From Oscillospiraceae bacterium (lineage in GTDB: Bacteria > Bacillota > Clostridia > Oscillospirales > Ruminococcaceae): a stretch of DNA of 58,199 nucleotides. Position 1 is the first letter of the stretch; every line of letters starts with the position of its first letter. This document shows positions 43,801 through 53,007 of this stretch, piece by piece. The stretch spans positions 1 through 58,199 of the forward strand of contig JAGAUA010000030.1 in assembly GCA_017847885.1 (NCBI GenBank). The letters are read 5' to 3'. Below the pieces are notes generated by a model. That model had not been told where the DNA came from. It was given only the letters and a program-made list of their open reading frames with translations, and searched no databases. A program made the position numbers and the translations under genes.

Positions 43801-45168
43801 AAGGTTTCTCACCTTCACCGCACCTATCTCGATAATGCGGTCGGACTGTGCGTTGAAGCCTGTTGTCTCAATGTCGAAAACTATCATTTCGTCGGTCAGC
43901 GCCTTGTTTGTATACACGCTCACCGCGTCAGTTCTGTCATTTACCGAATACGCCTCGCAACCATATATTACCTTGAACTCGCCGCCGTTCTTGCGTATTT
44001 TCGATACCGCAGAAGCCGCCTCGGGGAAAGCCTGCGCAACGCCGTGGTCGGTTATCGCCATTGCCTTGTGTCCCCATGAAAAGGCACGCTCGATAAGCTT
44101 TGAAGCAGGCGTTACCGCGTCCATTGCCGACATATTCGTGTGCAGGTGAAGCTCAACGCGCTTTTCCTCCGCGGTATCCATACGCTCGGTCTTCTGCACC
44201 TGCATAATATCGTTTGCCTTAAAGACAAACTCGTTTTCAAAGGTGTCGAAATCGCACCTGCCCCTAAGCAGCACCGTTCCGCCCTTTTTAAATGCCGCAA
44301 GGAGGTTTTCCTCTTCCTTATCCTCAAAGCTTTTCACCGAGATAGAGTCGGTGTAGTCCGTGATACTTACGGAAACCACGCGCTTTTCGCCGTTTTTGGT
44401 GCGTATCTCCTTTTCGGAGTAATCGAACACATCGCCCCAAATAGTGATGTTGTTCATCTTGCTTTTCAGCTCGGAAATGTTGGTAACGGGAGAGTCTATC
44501 GAGCGTCCCTTTATAAGCTTTGCACCGTCGGCAATAATGGGCAAGTCCTTAAAATCCACCGTGACAACAGGCTCGGAGCGCGTCTCCGCCTCATACGCAG
44601 GAACAGGAGCGCTCCCCGTATTTTCGGGCGGCGCGTCGTCGGGCATGGGCATTGCGGAAATGACCTGCGCCATACGCTTTATGTAATTGTCATCATCGGA
44701 GGACGCAGTAGCCGTACCATTCATAACCACCTTTATATCCGCCGAATAGACCTCTTTTATCATCTTCTGAAGCTCGGTTTCAACGTTTGCCTTTTTCAGC
44801 GCGGCACAGCCCGTACCCTTGACATTCACCGTAACTGTATTGTCAGCAAAACTGTACTCCGCACCGTCAAGGTGACCGTTGATAACGTACATTCTCCGTT
44901 TAAGCATGGAAACAATGTCGGGCATACCCTTTTCGCTGAACATCGCAGGGGTATAGCGGCAGTTGAGAATAAAGCTGTCTATGCCGAGATTTTCGCGCAT
45001 AGCCTTTTCAAAATCTATAACATAGTCATATTTCTGCACCTGCTCATAGGACGCAAAAACCGTAAGCGAACGCATATTTTCCGTATGGGTAAGCTTCAGA
45101 ATGTCGCCCTTGCCGATTGAATTGGGGATATCCGCAATATATTCGGAAAACAACTCTTTTATAAGCAT
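40825..45168 (-). CDS. polC: DNA polymerase III, PolC-type alpha subunit
   Basis: The essential Gram-positive replicase; 1447 residues. Domain order: N-terminal PolC domain, OB-fold ([10 protein letters not shown]), PHP domain ([12 protein letters not shown]) with the inserted DnaQ-type 3'-5' exonuclease ([11 protein letters not shown], later [12 protein letters not shown]), zinc-binding CPKCKHS and CEKCGTPY, polymerase palm with [27 protein letters not shown], and a C-terminal helix-hairpin-helix tail ending near NQISLF. Exonuclease and polymerase acidic residues appear intact. It ends the pyrH-frr-uppS-cdsA-dxr-rseP-ispG cluster, as is usual in Firmicutes. Confidence 0.97.
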   Translation of the reverse strand: MLIKELFSEYIADIPNSIGKGDILKLTHTENMRSLTVFASYEQVQKYDYVIDFEKAMRENLGIDSFILNCRYTPAMFSEKGMPDIVSMLKRRMYVINGHLDGAEYSFADNTVTVNVKGTGCAALKKANVETELQKMIKEVYSADIKVVMNGTATASSDDDNYIKRMAQVISAMPMPDDAPPENTGSAPVPAYEAETRSEPVVTVDFKDLPIIADGAKLIKGRSIDSPVTNISELKSKMNNITIWGDVFDYSEKEIRTKNGEKRVVSVSITDYTDSISVKSFEDKEEENLLAAFKKGGTVLLRGRCDFDTFENEFVFKANDIMQVQKTERMDTAEEKRVELHLHTNMSAMDAVTPASKLIERAFSWGHKAMAITDHGVAQAFPEAASAVSKIRKNGGEFKVIYGCEAYSVNDRTDAVSVYTNKALTDEMIVFDIETTGFNAQSDRIIEIGAVKVRNLEIAETFQTFVCPERHVPERITELTGINDDMVKDAPSQEDALKSFIEFCGQAPVLIAHNASFDCSFIRAACERYGIDYGFSIIDTVVMSRSMLPHLKKHKLDYVAKELGLGEFNHHRADDDAKMLARIYVILANRLIAENGIKNIADINDCVRNIDPRSLRSYHQIILVKNAIGLKNLYKLISYGNIKYYKRNPRVPVSELMEHRDGLIVGSACEAGEVFSAVKDGHPWERIKELARFYDYLEIQPVANNEFLIRDEEYPNITSIEDLQELNKKIVRLGEELNIPVVATCDVHFMDKADGIFRKILTYQKFKDADFQAPLYLRTTDEMLEEFAYLGEEKAYEVVVTNTNKIADMVNPDVVPIPPGTFTPEIPGAEEDLERISWERCKSIYGDPVPELVAKRLDRELTSIIKHGFAVLYMIAQKLVANSNEHGYQVGSRGSVGSSFVASMSGISEVNPLPPHYVCPKCKHSIFITDGTVGSGYDLPPKNCEKCGTPYNRDGHDIPFETFLGFDGDKAPDIDLNFSGEYQTFSHKYTEELFGKDNVFKAGTIGTVADKTAYGYVKHYLDEKGETASKAEINRLTIGCTGVKRTTGQHPGGMVVVPSKFEVYDFTPVQHPAEDPNSIFTTTHFDFHSLHDTILKLDELGHDVPTLYKHLEDMTGVKTGDIFPGDEKVISLCTSTEALGVKPEDIDCETGTLAIPEMGTPFVRGMLIEAQPKNFSDLLQISGLSHGTDVWLGNAQELIKEGTCTISDVIGTRDSIMTYLIYHGLDPKLSFKIMEITRKGNAPKLLTEEMKQDMLAHNVPQWYIDSCLKIKYMFPKAHAAAYVTAAMKLGWYKVYEPLAFYATIFTVRGEDFDAETAIQGREAVKFKLAELKNKGNERTAKESSTFDMLMIANEMMARGFEFLPIDIYKSDAAKYKIEDGKLRLPFCSAKGVGVNAAKAIYDAVQEGSLLSIDELQERSGATRAVIETLESIGALDALPKSNQISLF

Positions 45169-45184
45169 TAAGATTTCACCAAAC

Positions 45185-46222
45185 CTATATTTTTTCTATT
45201 TCCTTTAACAGCTCCGTGAGAATTTCACTTTCGGGGATTTTCCGCAGTATCTCGCCTTTGCGGAACATCACCGCACAGCCGTCGCCTCCAGCGATACCGA
45301 TATCCGCCTCGCGCGCTTCTCCCGGACCGTTCACCACGCAGCCCATGACCGCGACTGTAATATTCTTGTCGATGTCCCTTACCGCCTTTTCAACCTTTTC
45401 CGCAAGGCCGATAAGGTTTATTTTCGTTCTTCCGCAGGTTGGGCAGGATACAAGCTTTACACCCGTTCCCATGCCCAGCGCCGACAAAATATCCTTGGCG
45501 GCGTATATTTCCTCAACAGGGTCTGCGGTAAGGGAAACCCGTATCGTTTCCCCTATTCCGTCCGCAAGCAGCGAGCCTATTCCTGCCGCGGATTTGATTA
45601 TGCCCATACGCTTTGTGCCTGCCTCGGTAACGCCCAAGTGCAGCGGATAAGCCGTCCTTTCGGCAAGAATTCTGTAACCCTCTATCATAGTCCGCACATT
45701 GGAGGATTTTATGGAAATAACGATATCCTCAAAATCGCACCTTTCCAAAAGCTCAACATGGCGCAATGCGCTTTCTGCAAGAGCCTCCGCGGTGGGAGCG
45801 CCGTACTTTTCAAGCAGGTCCTTTTCAAGGGAGCCTGAATTTACCCCGATACGTATGGGGATATTCTTGTCCCTGCAAGCCTTGGCAACAAGCTTTACCT
45901 TTTCAAAATCACCGATGTTTCCCGGGTTAATCCTAATTTTGTCGATACCTGCACTTACGCTTTCAAGGGCAAGGCGGTAATCGAAATGGATATCCGCAAC
46001 AAGTGGTATGCTTACCGCGCTTTTTATGGCAGGAATAAGCTTTACCGCCTCCATGTCGGGAATTGCCGCGCGGATTATCTCGCAGCCTGCCTTTTCAAGC
46101 ATGACAGCCTGCTTTACGCTTCCCTCAACGTCGGAGGCAGGGGTGTTCAGCATGGACTGAATGTATATTTTCTCACCGTCAAGTGTACAGTTTCCAACCT
46201 TTACAGAACGAACAGCTCGCAT
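45185..46222 (-). CDS. ispG: 4-hydroxy-3-methylbut-2-en-1-yl diphosphate synthase
   Basis: Iron-sulfur enzyme of the MEP isoprenoid pathway, making HMBPP; 345 residues. TIM barrel with [13 protein letters not shown] and RINPGNIG, then the cluster cysteines in [10 protein letters not shown] and [10 protein letters not shown]. Lies between rseP and polC; with dxr two genes upstream, and uppS using the products, the cluster links isoprenoid supply and undecaprenyl synthesis. Confidence 0.97.
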   Translation of the reverse strand: MRAVRSVKVGNCTLDGEKIYIQSMLNTPASDVEGSVKQAVMLEKAGCEIIRAAIPDMEAVKLIPAIKSAVSIPLVADIHFDYRLALESVSAGIDKIRINPGNIGDFEKVKLVAKACRDKNIPIRIGVNSGSLEKDLLEKYGAPTAEALAESALRHVELLERCDFEDIVISIKSSNVRTMIEGYRILAERTAYPLHLGVTEAGTKRMGIIKSAAGIGSLLADGIGETIRVSLTADPVEEIYAAKDILSALGMGTGVKLVSCPTCGRTKINLIGLAEKVEKAVRDIDKNITVAVMGCVVNGPGEAREADIGIAGGDGCAVMFRKGEILRKIPESEILTELLKEIEKI

Positions 46223-46234
46223 GATAGAACCTCT

Positions 46235-47278
46235 TTACTTTACAAAAATATTTTTAACATCATTAAATGTTACGACCACCATAAGCACCATCAGAAGCGC
46301 AAATCCCACAAAATGTATCGCGCCCTCTGTTTCCGCCTTGAAAGCCTTGCGCCTTACCGCTTCTATCAGCAGGAACACAAATCTTCCCCCGTCCAGCGCA
46401 GGAAGCGGTAGCAGGTTGAATATGCCGATATTTACCGTAACCAGCGCTGCAATATCAAGAAGAAAATCTATTTTGAAGCCGCTTTTTTCCGTAACGTCTC
46501 CGATAGTCGAAACAATTCCCACGGGACCTTGAAGGTCGTTTATGCCGTACTTTCCCTTAACAATGTCGCCCAGGGACATTATCACTATCCTGCCGTAATA
46601 GACTAAATTTTTGAACGCATAGGGCAGCAAATTTCCGACGGTAATTTTCTCCCTCAGCACCTTGAAATCATAAATAAGCGTTCTCTTTCCCGTTTCCTCG
46701 TTAACTTTATAGTCGAACTGCACGCCGTCTATGCGCACCTTTTCGCCGTTTCGTTCCACAAGGAAATCTATCTTGCAGTCCTCATCGTTGCCGAGCTGGT
46801 AAGTAATATCCTTTACAGAGAAAATTTTTACGCCGTTTATCTCCAGAATCTTATCATTAAGCTGCAAGCCCTGTTCCGCGCTGACAGCATTGTCCGCAAA
46901 ATAAACTATCTGGGAAGTCACTCCGCCGCCGTTGACCAGCACAAGTATCACCGACAAAATAAATCCCAGAACAAGGTTCATCACCGCGCCTGCAACGATG
47001 ACCGCCATTCTGAACAGCACGGGCTTTTTACGGAATGAGTTGGGGTCTTCGTCCTCAACATCCTCACCCATAGAGCAGAAGCCGCCTATCGGCAGAAGTC
47101 TGACGCTGTACAAGGTTTCCCTGCCCTGCTTTTTGTAGATAACGGGACCCATGCCTATCGCAAACTCGTCGACCCGTATTCCGCAAAGCTTTGCCACAAA
47201 GAAGTGACCGAACTCATGCACAAGAATTATAAGGCAGAAAAACGCTGCCGCAATCAGAACAGAAACAAAAGTATCCAT
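46235..47278 (-). CDS. rseP: RseP-type site-2 intramembrane metalloprotease
   Basis: A 347-residue membrane zinc protease. HEFGHFFVAKL in the first helix carries the catalytic Glu, the third ligand is in LLPLPALDGGRF near residue 295, and a single PDZ domain (about 110-190, with LNDKILEINGVK) lies between. In Firmicutes the homologue RasP/YluC cleaves anti-sigma factors and signal-peptide remnants. Encoded between dxr and ispG, the standard order. Confidence 0.94.
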   Translation of the reverse strand: MDTFVSVLIAAAFFCLIILVHEFGHFFVAKLCGIRVDEFAIGMGPVIYKKQGRETLYSVRLLPIGGFCSMGEDVEDEDPNSFRKKPVLFRMAVIVAGAVMNLVLGFILSVILVLVNGGGVTSQIVYFADNAVSAEQGLQLNDKILEINGVKIFSVKDITYQLGNDEDCKIDFLVERNGEKVRIDGVQFDYKVNEETGKRTLIYDFKVLREKITVGNLLPYAFKNLVYYGRIVIMSLGDIVKGKYGINDLQGPVGIVSTIGDVTEKSGFKIDFLLDIAALVTVNIGIFNLLPLPALDGGRFVFLLIEAVRRKAFKAETEGAIHFVGFALLMVLMVVVTFNDVKNIFVK

Positions 47279-47289
47279 AAAACCTCACA

Positions 47290-48435
47290 TCAGACCTTTA
47301 CTTTTTCATGCACATATTCACGCGCCGCAAGCTCGGCTTTTTTTATGTCCTCATAACATTCCGAGGGCATATCGCGAAAATATCCCAAAGAGCCTTTCAC
47401 AAGCCTGCCTATCTCGAGAAAAGGAATTTTCCCCTCAAGGAACAGCATGACCGCTTCCTCGTTTACAGCGTTTGCGATACAGGGGTACGCCCCTCCCCGT
47501 TTTATCGCCTCAATGCAGCTTGACAGGCAGTCAAAGGTTTCGTAGTCGGGCTTTGCAAATGTAAGCGTGCCGTAGTCTGTCAAGGACAACCGCTTTACAT
47601 CGCAGGATACCCGTTGGGGATACAGCAGCGCATACTGTATCGGTATCTTCATATCGGGAACGCCCATCTGCGCAATGACCGAATAGTCGTCGAACTCAAT
47701 CGCGGAATGAAGCACGCTTTCGCGGTTTACCACGATTTCTATATCCGAGGGGGATACCCCAAAAAGCCACTTTGCCTCAATAAATTCCAGACCCTTGTTC
47801 ATAAGCGTCGCAGAATCTATAGTTATCTTGCTGCCCATGCTCCAGTTGGGGTGGTTAAGCGCCTGCTCCACGGTAACATTCTCCAGCTCTGATTTTTTCT
47901 TACCGAAGAAAGGTCCCCCCGAAGCCGTAAGGATTATCTTGTTCACCTGCTTGGGGTCGTTGCCCTGCAAGCACTGAAAAATCGCAGAATGTTCGCTGTC
48001 GATGGGGTAAATCTTCACGCCCTTTTCCGCAGCGGCAGCCATAACAAGCTTTCCCCCGGCAACAAGAGTCTCCTTGTTTGCAAGGGCAATATCGACGCCG
48101 TTTTCTATCGCCGTCAGAGTCGGAAGCAAGCCCACCATTCCCACAACGGAATTTACAAACAGGTCAACGTCCTTTATGGAAGCAATTTGGCACAAGCCCT
48201 CCATGCCGCATAAAACGGTTATTCCCGTATCTGCAAGCCTGCTGCGCATATCGGAAAAGCAGCTTTCGCTGTACACGCACACATACTCAGGTGAAAACTC
48301 TCTCGCCTGCTTTTCAAGCAGCTCCGTGTTCCGACACGCCGCCAAAGCTCTCACCTTAATATTATGCTTTCTGCACACGTCTAATGTCTGTTTTCCTATC
48401 GAACCCGTTGAACCTATCAACGAAATTGTTTTCAT
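47290..48435 (-). CDS. dxr: 1-deoxy-D-xylulose 5-phosphate reductoisomerase
   Basis: NADPH-dependent first committed step of the MEP pathway; 381 residues. NADPH loop ISLIGSTGSIGKQTL at the N-terminus, LANKETLVAGG, PIDSEHSAIFQCL (metal-binding Asp/Glu), TASGGPFFGK, MGSKITIDSATLMNKGLE (in parts MGSKITID and SATLMNKGLE). A frame extends 21 codons further upstream, but homology begins at ATG 48435. Its SD is weak. Confidence 0.96.
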   Translation of the reverse strand: MKTISLIGSTGSIGKQTLDVCRKHNIKVRALAACRNTELLEKQAREFSPEYVCVYSESCFSDMRSRLADTGITVLCGMEGLCQIASIKDVDLFVNSVVGMVGLLPTLTAIENGVDIALANKETLVAGGKLVMAAAAEKGVKIYPIDSEHSAIFQCLQGNDPKQVNKIILTASGGPFFGKKKSELENVTVEQALNHPNWSMGSKITIDSATLMNKGLEFIEAKWLFGVSPSDIEIVVNRESVLHSAIEFDDYSVIAQMGVPDMKIPIQYALLYPQRVSCDVKRLSLTDYGTLTFAKPDYETFDCLSSCIEAIKRGGAYPCIANAVNEEAVMLFLEGKIPFLEIGRLVKGSLGYFRDMPSECYEDIKKAELAAREYVHEKVKV

Positions 48436-48525
48436 AAACACACCCGGCTTTCCGAATATATGAGGCATTACCGCCAAAAACACACAGCAGGCGTACATAA
48501 TATCCCTTATGTACGCCCGGCTTTT

Positions 48526-49356
48526 TTAACTAAATAACGCAAAATGATTTAATATGAACATCATAAACGGTGCAACAAAAAGTACACTGTCAAATCTGTC
48601 CATTAATCCGCCGTGTCCCGGCATAATATTTCCGAAATCCTTTATGCCGTACTGCCGCTTAATAAGCGAAGCGGAAAGGTCGCCCACTATTCCAAGGACG
48701 CCGCAGATAATTCCCGACACCACAAGGAGCAGGTAATTCACCTCAAAAGCGTATCCTCTGCTGCTTTGGAAAAGACGGTAAAAAAATCCGAATACCGCAA
48801 ATACCAGCCCTACCGTAAGCACTCCGCCGATAGCACCCTCCACAGTCTTTTTGGGGGATATTTCGGGGCAAAGCTTGTGCTTGCCGAAAAATGTTCCCAC
48901 GAAATATGCGCCCGAGTCGCCCAGCCATGCTCCTGCAAGACAGAGAATAACATAGCAGATACCGTGGAGGCTGTCAAGGTTTTTCATTGCCACCAGACAG
49001 CACATCGAAAGGGTGGCAAGAAGCGTGACTGCAAGCATATAGCAAAGCTTTTCAATGTTCAGCTGCTTATGCTTTGCAATATAGCCGCAGAACATCAGGA
49101 AAATGCAAAACGCCGAAACAATATATTTTATTTCCATGCTGTTGTATTCCGCCAAAAACGGCATTACCGAAGCAAAGGCAAAACACACAATGCTGTGGAA
49201 TTTATGCTCAAGGCATTTGTTTACCGACAGCAGCTCATATATCATAATGACCGAAATAGCTGCCAAAACCAAATTATACACGGGCGTTGCCGAAAGAAAC
49301 AGTACACCCACAGCTATCGCTATTCCCACTACCGCTGTAATAATACGGGTAATCAT
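48526..49356 (-). CDS. cdsA: Phosphatidate cytidylyltransferase (CDP-diglyceride synthase)
   Basis: Makes CDP-diacylglycerol for phospholipid synthesis; 276 residues with about eight membrane helices. The C-terminal signature is complete: SASLIKRQYGIKDFGNI followed by MPGHGGLMDRFDS, and WLGDSGAYFVG lies before it. Between uppS and dxr. Confidence 0.95.
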   Translation of the reverse strand: MITRIITAVVGIAIAVGVLFLSATPVYNLVLAAISVIMIYELLSVNKCLEHKFHSIVCFAFASVMPFLAEYNSMEIKYIVSAFCIFLMFCGYIAKHKQLNIEKLCYMLAVTLLATLSMCCLVAMKNLDSLHGICYVILCLAGAWLGDSGAYFVGTFFGKHKLCPEISPKKTVEGAIGGVLTVGLVFAVFGFFYRLFQSSRGYAFEVNYLLLVVSGIICGVLGIVGDLSASLIKRQYGIKDFGNIMPGHGGLMDRFDSVLFVAPFMMFILNHFALFS

Positions 49357-49422
49357 CGTTTCACCATCCTTTTTCCGATGTCGGAAAATAAACTTTATCA
49401 GAAAACAGCAGCGTATTCAAAC

Positions 49423-50136
49423 TCATACTCCCCCGAAGCGCCTGCTGCGTGCGGCAAAATCGTTCAGCGCCGCGTCAAGCTCCTTTTCGGTAAAATCAGG
49501 CCACAGCGTATCGGTAAAGTAAAACTCGGCATATGCCGACTGCCACAGCAAAAAGTTTGATATCCTTTTTTCTCCGCTTGGACGGATTATTAGGTCTGCG
49601 TCGGGCATTCCCTTTGTATAAAGCATACTTGAAACAAGGCTTTCGTCAATATCCGAAAGCTTTATCTCCTTTTTTGCAGCCATATCCGCAATACCCCTGA
49701 CCGCATGAAGAATATCGTCCCGTCCCCCGTAGTTCATAGCAAGCATGAGGGTCATTCCGTCAAATCCCGACGAGCTTTTCTCAAGCTCGGTCATACGCTC
49801 TGCCATCTGCTTTCCGAAAGCGGATTTATCCCCCAGAAACACCAATCTGGTGTTTTCCTTGGCATAGTCCTGCACCTCGTCCAGATACTCGTTAAAAAGG
49901 CGCATAAGCTCCTTTACTTCGTCCTCGGGTCGTTTCCAGTTCTCGGTAGAAAAAGCATAAAAGGTAACGTACTTTATCCCGATTTTTTTACAGTATTTTG
50001 CTATTTTGCGGAAGGTGCGGGCGCCCTCGCGGTGTCCCATTTTTCGGGGCATACCGCGCTTCTGCGCCCATCTTCCGTTGCCATCCATAATAAAGCCGAT
50101 ATGGACGGGAAGCTTTTCTTTATCAACTGCAGCCAA
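49423..50136 (-). CDS. uppS: Isoprenyl transferase (undecaprenyl diphosphate synthase type)
   Basis: Cis-prenyltransferase making the C55 lipid carrier for the cell wall; 237 residues. HIGFIMDGNGRWAQKRG carries the catalytic Asp, GHREGARTF follows, then FYAFSTENWKRP, and RPSGEKRISNFLLWQSAY near the C-terminus. Downstream of frr by 11 bases. Confidence 0.96.
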   Translation of the reverse strand: MAAVDKEKLPVHIGFIMDGNGRWAQKRGMPRKMGHREGARTFRKIAKYCKKIGIKYVTFYAFSTENWKRPEDEVKELMRLFNEYLDEVQDYAKENTRLVFLGDKSAFGKQMAERMTELEKSSSGFDGMTLMLAMNYGGRDDILHAVRGIADMAAKKEIKLSDIDESLVSSMLYTKGMPDADLIIRPSGEKRISNFLLWQSAYAEFYFTDTLWPDFTEKELDAALNDFAARSRRFGGV

Positions 50137-50147
50137 TGCGATACCCC

Positions 50148-50702
50148 TTAGATAGACATGATCTCTTTTTCTTTGTCGGCAACCGCTGCGTCAATATCCT
50201 CGCAGAACTTGTCTGTAAGCTTCTGGATATCCTTTTCGTAGCCCTTCATATCGTCCTCGGTGATCTCGTTGTTCTTCTTCATGGTCTTGAACTTTTCGAG
50301 AGTATCGCGTCTGATATTTCTCATAGTTACCTTAGCTTCCTCGCCGAACTTCTTCACCTGCTTAACAAGCTCCTTGCGGCGATCCTCGGTAGGCTGAGGA
50401 AATGCAAGTCTGAGTACCTTTCCGTCATTCGTGGGGTTAATACCGATATCCGATGTAAGTATAGCCTTTTCGATAGCCTTGAGCTGGGACATATCCCAAG
50501 GCTGGATAACAAGAACTCTTGCCTCTGCCACGGAGATCGCAGCCATCTGCTGAACGGGCGTGGGAGTTCCGTAATAATCAACAAGAACCTTGTCGAGAAC
50601 GGCAGGATTTGCTCTGCCTGCTCTTACGGTTGAAAATTCGTGTTCAAGGCTCTTGATACATTTTTCCATTTTACCCTGTGCATTTTTGATCTGTTCGTTC
50701 AT
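50148..50702 (-). CDS. frr: Ribosome recycling factor
   Basis: Splits post-termination ribosomes with EF-G; 184 residues of L-shaped helical-hairpin fold. Recognised by EHEFSTVRAGRANPAVLD, VEYYGTPTPVQQMA-like segment (here VDYYGTPTPVQQMA) and RRKELVKQVKKFGEEAKV. A hairpin lies in the 78-base gap after pyrH. Confidence 0.97.
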   Translation of the reverse strand: MNEQIKNAQGKMEKCIKSLEHEFSTVRAGRANPAVLDKVLVDYYGTPTPVQQMAAISVAEARVLVIQPWDMSQLKAIEKAILTSDIGINPTNDGKVLRLAFPQPTEDRRKELVKQVKKFGEEAKVTMRNIRRDTLEKFKTMKKNNEITEDDMKGYEKDIQKLTDKFCEDIDAAVADKEKEIMSI

Positions 50703-50735
50703 AAAAATTCTCCTCTTCCCGGCAGTAAAATTTAA

Positions 50736-50777
50736 GTGAACGGTTCATCTCCTGCCGTCAGTGAACCGTTAATTCAC
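50736..50777 (-). repeat. Intercistronic hairpin between pyrH and frr
   Basis: AACGGTTCA (50739-50747) and TGAACCGTT (50762-50770), extended by GTGAA/TTCAC with a two-base bulge. There is no proper T run, so it may process or stabilise the mRNA or terminate partially between the two genes. Confidence 0.6.
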
Positions 50778-50780
50778 AAA

Positions 50781-51497
50781 TTATCTGTCGATAACTAATG
50801 TACCGACATTTCTGCCGAGACAAGCGTCGTAAATATTGTCGGGACGCTTGAGGTTAAAGACAAGAATAGGGATATTGTTATCCTTGCACATGGAAGCAGC
50901 CGTGCTGTCCATGACCGCAAGATTTTTAACCAAAATATCGTTGAAGCTAAGCTCGTCATACTTGACCGCGTCGTCGTACTTGTTGGGGTCCTTATCATAC
51001 ACGCCGTCGACCATTGTCGCTTTAAGCACGATATCCGCTTCTATCTCGGCAGCTCTGAGCGTGGACGCCGTATCCGTAGAAAAGAACGGATTACCCGTGC
51101 CGCAGCCGAAAATGACAACTCTTCCCTTTTCCATATGTCTTACAGCCTTGTTTCTGATATACGGCTCTGCGACCTGGTGCATTGCAATAGCCGTCTGCAC
51201 GCGCACATCAACACCGAGGGACTCGAGAACGTCCGCAACTGCCAGCGCGTTCATTGTTGTGGCAAGCATACCTATATGGTCGGCACGCGTCCTGTCCATT
51301 GCACCGCTGGAGCGTCCTCTCCAGAAATTTCCTCCGCCAACAACTATGCCTATCTGCACGCCGATGTCAGCGCATTTCTTTATACTTTCGCAAATTTTGG
51401 TAATAATGGAATAGTCAAGACCTATCTTCTTATCACCTGCCAAAGCCTCACCGCTGAGTTTAAGCAAAACCCTTTTATACTGTGGCTGTTCAGACAT
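50781..51497 (-). CDS. pyrH: UMP kinase
   Basis: Hexameric bacterial UMP kinase of the amino-acid-kinase fold; 238 residues. [13 protein letters not shown] at the start, [27 protein letters not shown] (in parts GNPFFSTDT and ASTLRAAE) and the [13 protein letters not shown] loop are present. AAGGATG precedes ATG 51497; an in-frame ATG four codons upstream is less well placed. First gene of the pyrH-to-polC cluster; rpsB-tsf, usual upstream neighbours, are not here. Confidence 0.96.
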   Translation of the reverse strand: MSEQPQYKRVLLKLSGEALAGDKKIGLDYSIITKICESIKKCADIGVQIGIVVGGGNFWRGRSSGAMDRTRADHIGMLATTMNALAVADVLESLGVDVRVQTAIAMHQVAEPYIRNKAVRHMEKGRVVIFGCGTGNPFFSTDTASTLRAAEIEADIVLKATMVDGVYDKDPNKYDDAVKYDELSFNDILVKNLAVMDSTAASMCKDNNIPILVFNLKRPDNIYDACLGRNVGTLVIDR

Positions 51498-51585
51498 AAA
51501 ACAAAACATCCTTTCTTATGCAGTATATTACAATTATACTATCTTATTTATTTTACAACATATTTACCGATATGTAAAGAGCTAT

Positions 51586-51636
51586 TGAAAAAAAAAAATA
51601 AAAACCGCCCTGTTAAATTTATATTAACAAGGCGGT
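51586..51636 (-). terminator. Strong terminator of the small membrane protein operon
   Basis: On the minus strand ACCGCCTTGTTAA, a seven-base loop, TTAACAGGGCGGT and a long T-rich tail (51603-51586). Thirteen pairs including one T-G wobble. It lies four bases after the stop of the 119-residue gene. Confidence 0.92.
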
Positions 51637-51640
51637 AATA

Positions 51641-52000
51641 TTATCTGTAAAGCATTTCAAACATATTATAAACAAGAATTGCAGCAAGGGCAATGTTGAA
51701 TATCAGAGATATTGTGATATAAGACGCCCTTATGGTCCTTTTTTTGAACTTTCCCGACATAATTCCCACAAAGCAGCTTGAAATTATCACCGCAACTATA
51801 TTAAGCGCCGCATATACCGTAAATTTATCCATCGGGAATAAATTTGACAATACGCCCGAACAGGTGTATGCCAGAACATTTGCAAGCGGAAGTATAGTCA
51901 GCGGCACCGTCGCAAGGGCGTAGTCCTTTTTCTTTGTGCGTATGTACATCAGCGCAACAACAACTATCAATCCTAAAATAACAATGCATTCGATAAGCAT
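51641..52000 (-). CDS. Small polytopic membrane protein, unknown
   Basis: Not recognised. 119 residues with four likely helices (about 3-20, 29-48, 62-82, 92-114) separated by the basic loops RTKKKDY and GKFKKRTIR, which predict a cytoplasmic location of those loops. GGGGAGGA lies about 12 bases before the ATG. It follows the SGNH-like gene by 44 bases and shares its promoter; a strong terminator follows. A function in exporting or modifying something together with its neighbour is only a guess from position. Confidence 0.65.
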   Translation of the reverse strand: MLIECIVILGLIVVVALMYIRTKKKDYALATVPLTILPLANVLAYTCSGVLSNLFPMDKFTVYAALNIVAVIISSCFVGIMSGKFKKRTIRASYITISLIFNIALAAILVYNMFEMLYR

Positions 52001-52044
52001 AGATATTACCGTCCTCCCCGCTCATTTTTCGGCAGCCGCTTCGG

Positions 52045-52833
52045 TCAGCCTCTCACATGAGTCAGAATATATTCGGAAAATTTTTCGTATGTCTCCCTGC
52101 TGAGCCGTATACCGTTTGTTTCGGCATAGGAAGAAGGCAGCTTTCCGTCATTTCCCTTAAAATTCGTATTTACGTCAAGATAATTAACGTTGACCTTGTT
52201 CGCAAACTTGATAAGCAGCGTGTTATATGCGTCTATATCCGTGTTTGACGCAGTATCGCTTTCCCTTTCGGCAGTAACGGGCAGCAGACTTACAAGATAT
52301 ATTTCAAGCTCGCCGTTTTCATCGCGTATGCCGTCGATAACGCTTTCAAGCCCCTTGAACAGGTCGGCGCTTTCCAGCCTGTCAAGGTCGTAAAGTCCGA
52401 CCATGATATACACCTTTGACGGATTTTTTTGCAGGACAGCGTCCTTTATCCCGCTTTCCTTTCCGTTCGCCGATAAAACCGCCGTGTCAAAATTATCAAG
52501 CTTTATCGAGTCGGAAATAAGCATATTTTCCGACTTAACATAGCCGTAATCGGAAAGTCCCGCAAGCGCCTTGCTTCCCACAAAGACCGCGTCTTTGTAG
52601 TAGCTTTCGTCCTGCCTTTCGCTTTGGGGCACGGGGTTTTCAACAAAGCTGCTCTGACCCACAGGGTCTATGTATACCACCGCCTCGGTTTCATCCTCAA
52701 ACATATCCTCGGTTATCTGAAAATCTTCCTTCATATATAACGTAAAGCACACCGCAAAGCTTGCGAAAATAATCAGAAACACAAACGAAATGCGGAATTT
52801 TGCTTTTTTCTTTTCCCTCTGCTTAACTATCAT
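52045..52833 (-). CDS. Membrane-anchored SGNH-hydrolase-like protein lacking catalytic residues
   Basis: A 262-residue protein with a basic N-terminus, one membrane helix (about 15-33) and an external domain. The pattern YYKDAVFVGSKALAGL, VYIMVGLYDLDRL, LVSLLPV and the terminal TNGIRLSRETYEKFSEYIL matches the block order of SGNH/GDSL hydrolases. However, the GDS Ser context is VGSKA, the block III Asn is Tyr (GLYD) and the final D-x-x-H is N-x-x-R. So the fold seems kept and the triad lost, suggesting a binding rather than hydrolytic role. Divergent from ktrB. Confidence 0.65.
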   Translation of the reverse strand: MIVKQREKKKAKFRISFVFLIIFASFAVCFTLYMKEDFQITEDMFEDETEAVVYIDPVGQSSFVENPVPQSERQDESYYKDAVFVGSKALAGLSDYGYVKSENMLISDSIKLDNFDTAVLSANGKESGIKDAVLQKNPSKVYIMVGLYDLDRLESADLFKGLESVIDGIRDENGELEIYLVSLLPVTAERESDTASNTDIDAYNTLLIKFANKVNVNYLDVNTNFKGNDGKLPSSYAETNGIRLSRETYEKFSEYILTHVRG

Positions 52834-52861
52834 TTTCGGCTATCACCCTTTTTCAAATAAA

Positions 52862-52919
52862 TATAGCAATACATAAAGTATACAACTTTTTTCGGGAAAA
52901 TGCAACCTGTATTGCTATA
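52862..52919. promoter_or_regulatory. Split 12-bp inverted repeat in the divergent promoter region
   Basis: TATAGCAATACA (52862-52873) and its perfect complement TGTATTGCTATA (52908-52919), 34 bases apart. They bracket the whole minus-strand promoter: one arm at the transcription start, the other just upstream of the -35. Fits two half-sites for a regulator acting by looping, or two oppositely oriented single sites. Confidence 0.6.
52877..52905 (-). promoter_or_regulatory. Promoter of the SGNH-like/membrane protein operon
   Basis: On the minus strand TTGCAT (52905-52900), 17 bases, TATACT (52882-52877). Confidence 0.8.
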
Positions 52920-52941
52920 ATTTCAATAATAAATTATCTAC

Positions 52942-52970
52942 TTGAAAATATTGCATATGTGTGCTATAAT
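52942..52970 (+). promoter_or_regulatory. Promoter of ktrB
   Basis: TTGAAA (52942-52947), 17 bases, extended -10 TGCTATAAT (hexamer 52965-52970), 37 bases before the ktrB start. Confidence 0.82.
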
Positions 52971-53007
52971 AAAAAACATAATACTTATGCAGAACCGAGG
53001 TTATCCA

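Noticed and set aside
44140..45120. A 326-codon plus-strand frame opposite polC
   Set aside because: It is antisense to a fully conserved polC domain, has no ribosome binding site, and its composition follows the opposite strand.
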